Shown: one piece after another, positions 62,650 to 64,000 of the stretch
Position numbering within the stretch: position 1 is the first letter of the stretch
How the letters are laid out: each line of letters begins with the position of its first letter
Assembly (NCBI GenBank): GCA_902767775.1
Contig: CACXIP010000003.1
Coordinates: 148,254 to 212,253, forward strand
Length of the DNA stretch: 64,000 nucleotides
Direction: 5' to 3'
From: an uncultured Prevotellaceae bacterium
GTDB lineage: Bacteria > Bacteroidota > Bacteroidia > Bacteroidales > Bacteroidaceae
The notes under the pieces: model-generated
What the model was told of the DNA's origin: nothing
Seen by the model: only the letters and a program-made list of their open reading frames with translations
The model's database searches: none
Position numbers and translations under genes: made by a program

Positions 62650-62722
62650 GCGCTTGTAGCTCAGTTGGTAGAGCACCTGACTCTTAATCAGGGTGTCCAG
62701 GGTTCGAGCCCCTGCAGGCGTA
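62650..62722 (+). tRNA. tRNA-Lys (CTT)
   Basis: Acceptor GCGCTTG pairs with CAGGCGT (two wobbles), the D-arm is GCTCAGTTGGTAGAGC, the anticodon stem CCTGA/TCAGG encloses CTCTTAA (anticodon CTT), and the T-arm is CAGGG-TTCGAGC-CCCTG. Discriminator A; CCA not encoded. The G1-U72 first pair is unusual. Confidence 0.9.
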
Positions 62723-62745
62723 CAACTTTTAAGAGGATGATGATG

Positions 62746-62778
62746 AAGCCCGGTATCATATGATACTGGGTTTTATCA
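62746..62778 (+). terminator. terminator of tRNA-Lys
   Basis: A 14-bp inverted repeat AAGCCCGGTATCAT/ATGATACTGGGTTT (two wobbles) ending in TTTTATCATTTTT. The arms abut, so the real loop uses the central CATATG. Confidence 0.7.
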
Positions 62779-62799
62779 TTTTTATCCCCCCATTCAGGG

Positions 62800-63516
62800 T
62801 CAGCTGTTAGGATAAACACCAGTTGCCTTTTGTAAGCGTAGTTCTTTGATGCGCTCCGTGGTCGAGTTGCGAAATCCGAACAATTCCTCCAATGGTGGCA
62901 ATTGTTTCATGATTTGCTCAAAGGTAACAGGACTGTTGTCAGCGTCCTCGAAAATGATGCGGTCGTTTGGAATCCGAATCCTCCTCAGCGACAGCTGCTT
63001 ACTACCGAAAGTGCGTTTCTCGTCCTCGAATCCGCACCAATAGCGAATCTCATTGTCCAAAGCCTCGTTATTGTTGACGGCATTCTTCGCATGTGTGCGA
63101 AATATGGAGAGATTGTGGGTATGCGCCGCACAATTGGCCACCCATTGCTCTCCACCCACGCGATAGAGCATGTCGTAGAGTGACTCGATGGCAGCGGCAG
63201 CTCTCTCATTCTTGAAGTATTTGTTGGGCAGTCCGCCTACCACCTTTTGGCACAGCAGCGTGAGGACAAAAAACATTTGCGCCCCACGGTGCGGCATGTT
63301 GAGCGCCACCTCCTCACCACTGTCCTTGCGGATGATGATGTTGTAGAAACCCTTCTTCTTGCAGTTCTTACTGTCTGAGGGCCTTACGACAATGGAGAAA
63401 TTCGGTTTGGCGATGTCGCTGACGATATTCTTGTCCACTTTATCTCCGAGGTAGAGAAAGAGAACGAAGGGATCGATGTTGAGGGTGATGCTCTGTCCGT
63501 TGGTAATAATTGTCAT
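62800..63516 (-). CDS. hypothetical protein
   Basis: 238 residues, unrecognised. It has no signal peptide or membrane helix. The N-terminal 100 residues look beta-rich (SITLNIDPFVLFLYLGDKV...FSIVVRPSD), and the middle is helical with conserved-looking aromatic and Cys residues (GGEQWVANCAAHTHNLSIF, IRYWCGFEDEKRTF). The C terminus reads FEQIMKQLPPLEELFGF. Codon use is similar to that of neighbours, so it is likely a real gene. No clear -7 box is visible in the AT-rich upstream region. Confidence 0.55.
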   Translation of the reverse strand: MTIITNGQSITLNIDPFVLFLYLGDKVDKNIVSDIAKPNFSIVVRPSDSKNCKKKGFYNIIIRKDSGEEVALNMPHRGAQMFFVLTLLCQKVVGGLPNKYFKNERAAAAIESLYDMLYRVGGEQWVANCAAHTHNLSIFRTHAKNAVNNNEALDNEIRYWCGFEDEKRTFGSKQLSLRRIRIPNDRIIFEDADNSPVTFEQIMKQLPPLEELFGFRNSTTERIKELRLQKATGVYPNS

Positions 63517-63819
63517 GAGTAATTGTTTTTATTATTTAATAAGTTGTTTTTAAAGGAATACTTCCAAACGAAGTGCGAGAGAGAAGGTTGGCAAAGGGCA
63601 AGAAGGTTTGGTGTGAAAGACTCGAAGGTCATCACAAAAATCATTGATACAAAAAATAGAATGTTGTCATAATCATTTTTAATTAATCGGTTTATTAAAC
63701 TGTTAACTCGTATCATTTTCCCACCGTGGCGATTACGTGCTCGGTTGGAGCAGCTCTTGGCTGTCTCTTGATACATTAAATCTCAAAGAACGCTTCCAGT
63801 TTGAGAGGCTTTCATCCTT
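63517..63819. other. AT-rich region upstream of the hypothetical gene
   Basis: About 300 bases with no gene I would defend. An 87-codon minus-strand frame runs through it but is low-complexity (Asn/Leu/Phe-rich), ends four bases into the downstream gene and has no promoter. Confidence 0.5.
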
Positions 63820-63822
63820 ACA

Positions 63823-63984
63823 GACACACCCTCATGAATTTTGCAGTGCGAAGGTATGAAAAAAAATTGAGAAAAGAGAATTTTCCCTCTTAATGATTGT
63901 TAAAAGAGGGTGTGTCAAAATAGGCATACCCTCTTATTTGTTAAAAAATGCTCAAAGGCCGAACTTTCCCAAGCTCGGCCTTTG
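63823..63984. repeat. inverted repeats at window edge, possible IS ends
   Basis: GACACACCCTC (63823-63833) is the reverse complement of GAGGGTGTGTC (63907-63917). GAGGGTGTG also pairs locally with CATACCCTC (63926-63934), and CCCTCTT/AAGAGGG brackets the spacer. Further on, AAAGGCCGAACTT/AAGCTCGGCCTTT forms a 13-bp hairpin (63955-63984). Such outward-facing 11-bp repeats resemble terminal repeats of two insertion sequences, one of which would start here and run off the window. Confidence 0.4.
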
Positions 63985-64000
63985 TCATGTCGTAAAGATT

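Noticed and set aside
63513-63776. 87-codon minus-strand frame
   Set aside because: Low-complexity composition, AT-rich, no promoter, overlaps the start of the supported downstream gene.

Overview
The window looks like chromosomal DNA of a Bacteroidales bacterium, most probably Prevotella or a close relative. Three things suggest this: nearly every gene start is preceded by the Bacteroidetes -7 box (TAnnTTTG) rather than a Shine-Dalgarno sequence; the gene families are typical of the group (a carboxypeptidase-domain TonB-type receptor, FadL-like porin, DUF1972 glycosyltransferase, class A2 CfxA-like beta-lactamase, MaeB malic enzyme); and several secreted proteins share a C-terminal tail with a YDLQGR...GIYI...GKK pattern. 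No rRNA, prophage, integrase, complete insertion sequence or CRISPR array is visible. The genus is inferred, not proven.

Layout. 0-5.4 kb: the 3' end of an exopolysaccharide/capsule cluster (three GT4-type glycosyltransferases, a kinase-like protein, a CpsB-type PHP phosphatase), preceded by a TTTCGTG repeat tract. 5.4-7.1 kb: a secreted GH27 alpha-galactosidase. 7.1-13.4 kb: a minus-strand trp operon in the order trpD-C-A-B-E-G, without trpF, headed by a 16-residue leader peptide containing FF, WWW and YY and by an intrinsic terminator, which together form a classical attenuator. 13.5-16.1 kb: a secreted GH30 glycoside hydrolase. 16.2-20.3 kb: the most unusual locus. It holds a Tat-leader protein whose mature part is twelve C-x5-C motifs in alternating 13- and 17-residue steps, then a radical SAM/SPASM enzyme with an N-terminal PqqD-like domain, then a DPP4-like S9 peptidase. 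I read it as a candidate ribosomally made, post-translationally modified peptide (RiPP-like) system. 20.4-24.6 kb: a LytTR membrane regulator, a LiaF-like protein and a TonB-type receptor.

24.7-31.7 kb is an accessory segment of tightly packed small genes: two acetyltransferases, an acyltransferase-3, two GyrI-like ligand-binding proteins (one fused to MerR), a CDP-alcohol phosphatidyltransferase, a class A beta-lactamase, DUF3795, a VOC protein and a flavodoxin-type oxidoreductase. At least two decayed gene tails lie among them. Its content suggests antibiotic or xenobiotic defence, but no substrate can be read from the sequence.

31.7-63.5 kb is mostly housekeeping: a GH13 enzyme, Dcp-type peptidase, dCMP deaminase, S41 protease, DciA-like protein and RecF, a TPR protein with RibH, an ExuT-type transporter, tRNA-fMet, an rRNA methyltransferase, a FadL porin, RNase Z, MazG, a RelA/SpoT protein with a degenerate hydrolase site, a TetR regulator, a secreted DUF6055-type metallopeptidase, MaeB, Nth, a Skp-like lipoprotein, two tiny membrane proteins, PepD, HtpG behind a sigma-54-like promoter, and tRNA-Lys. 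The right edge holds inverted repeats that may be insertion-sequence ends. Promoters, terminators and start choices are pattern reading by eye; no homology search was run.
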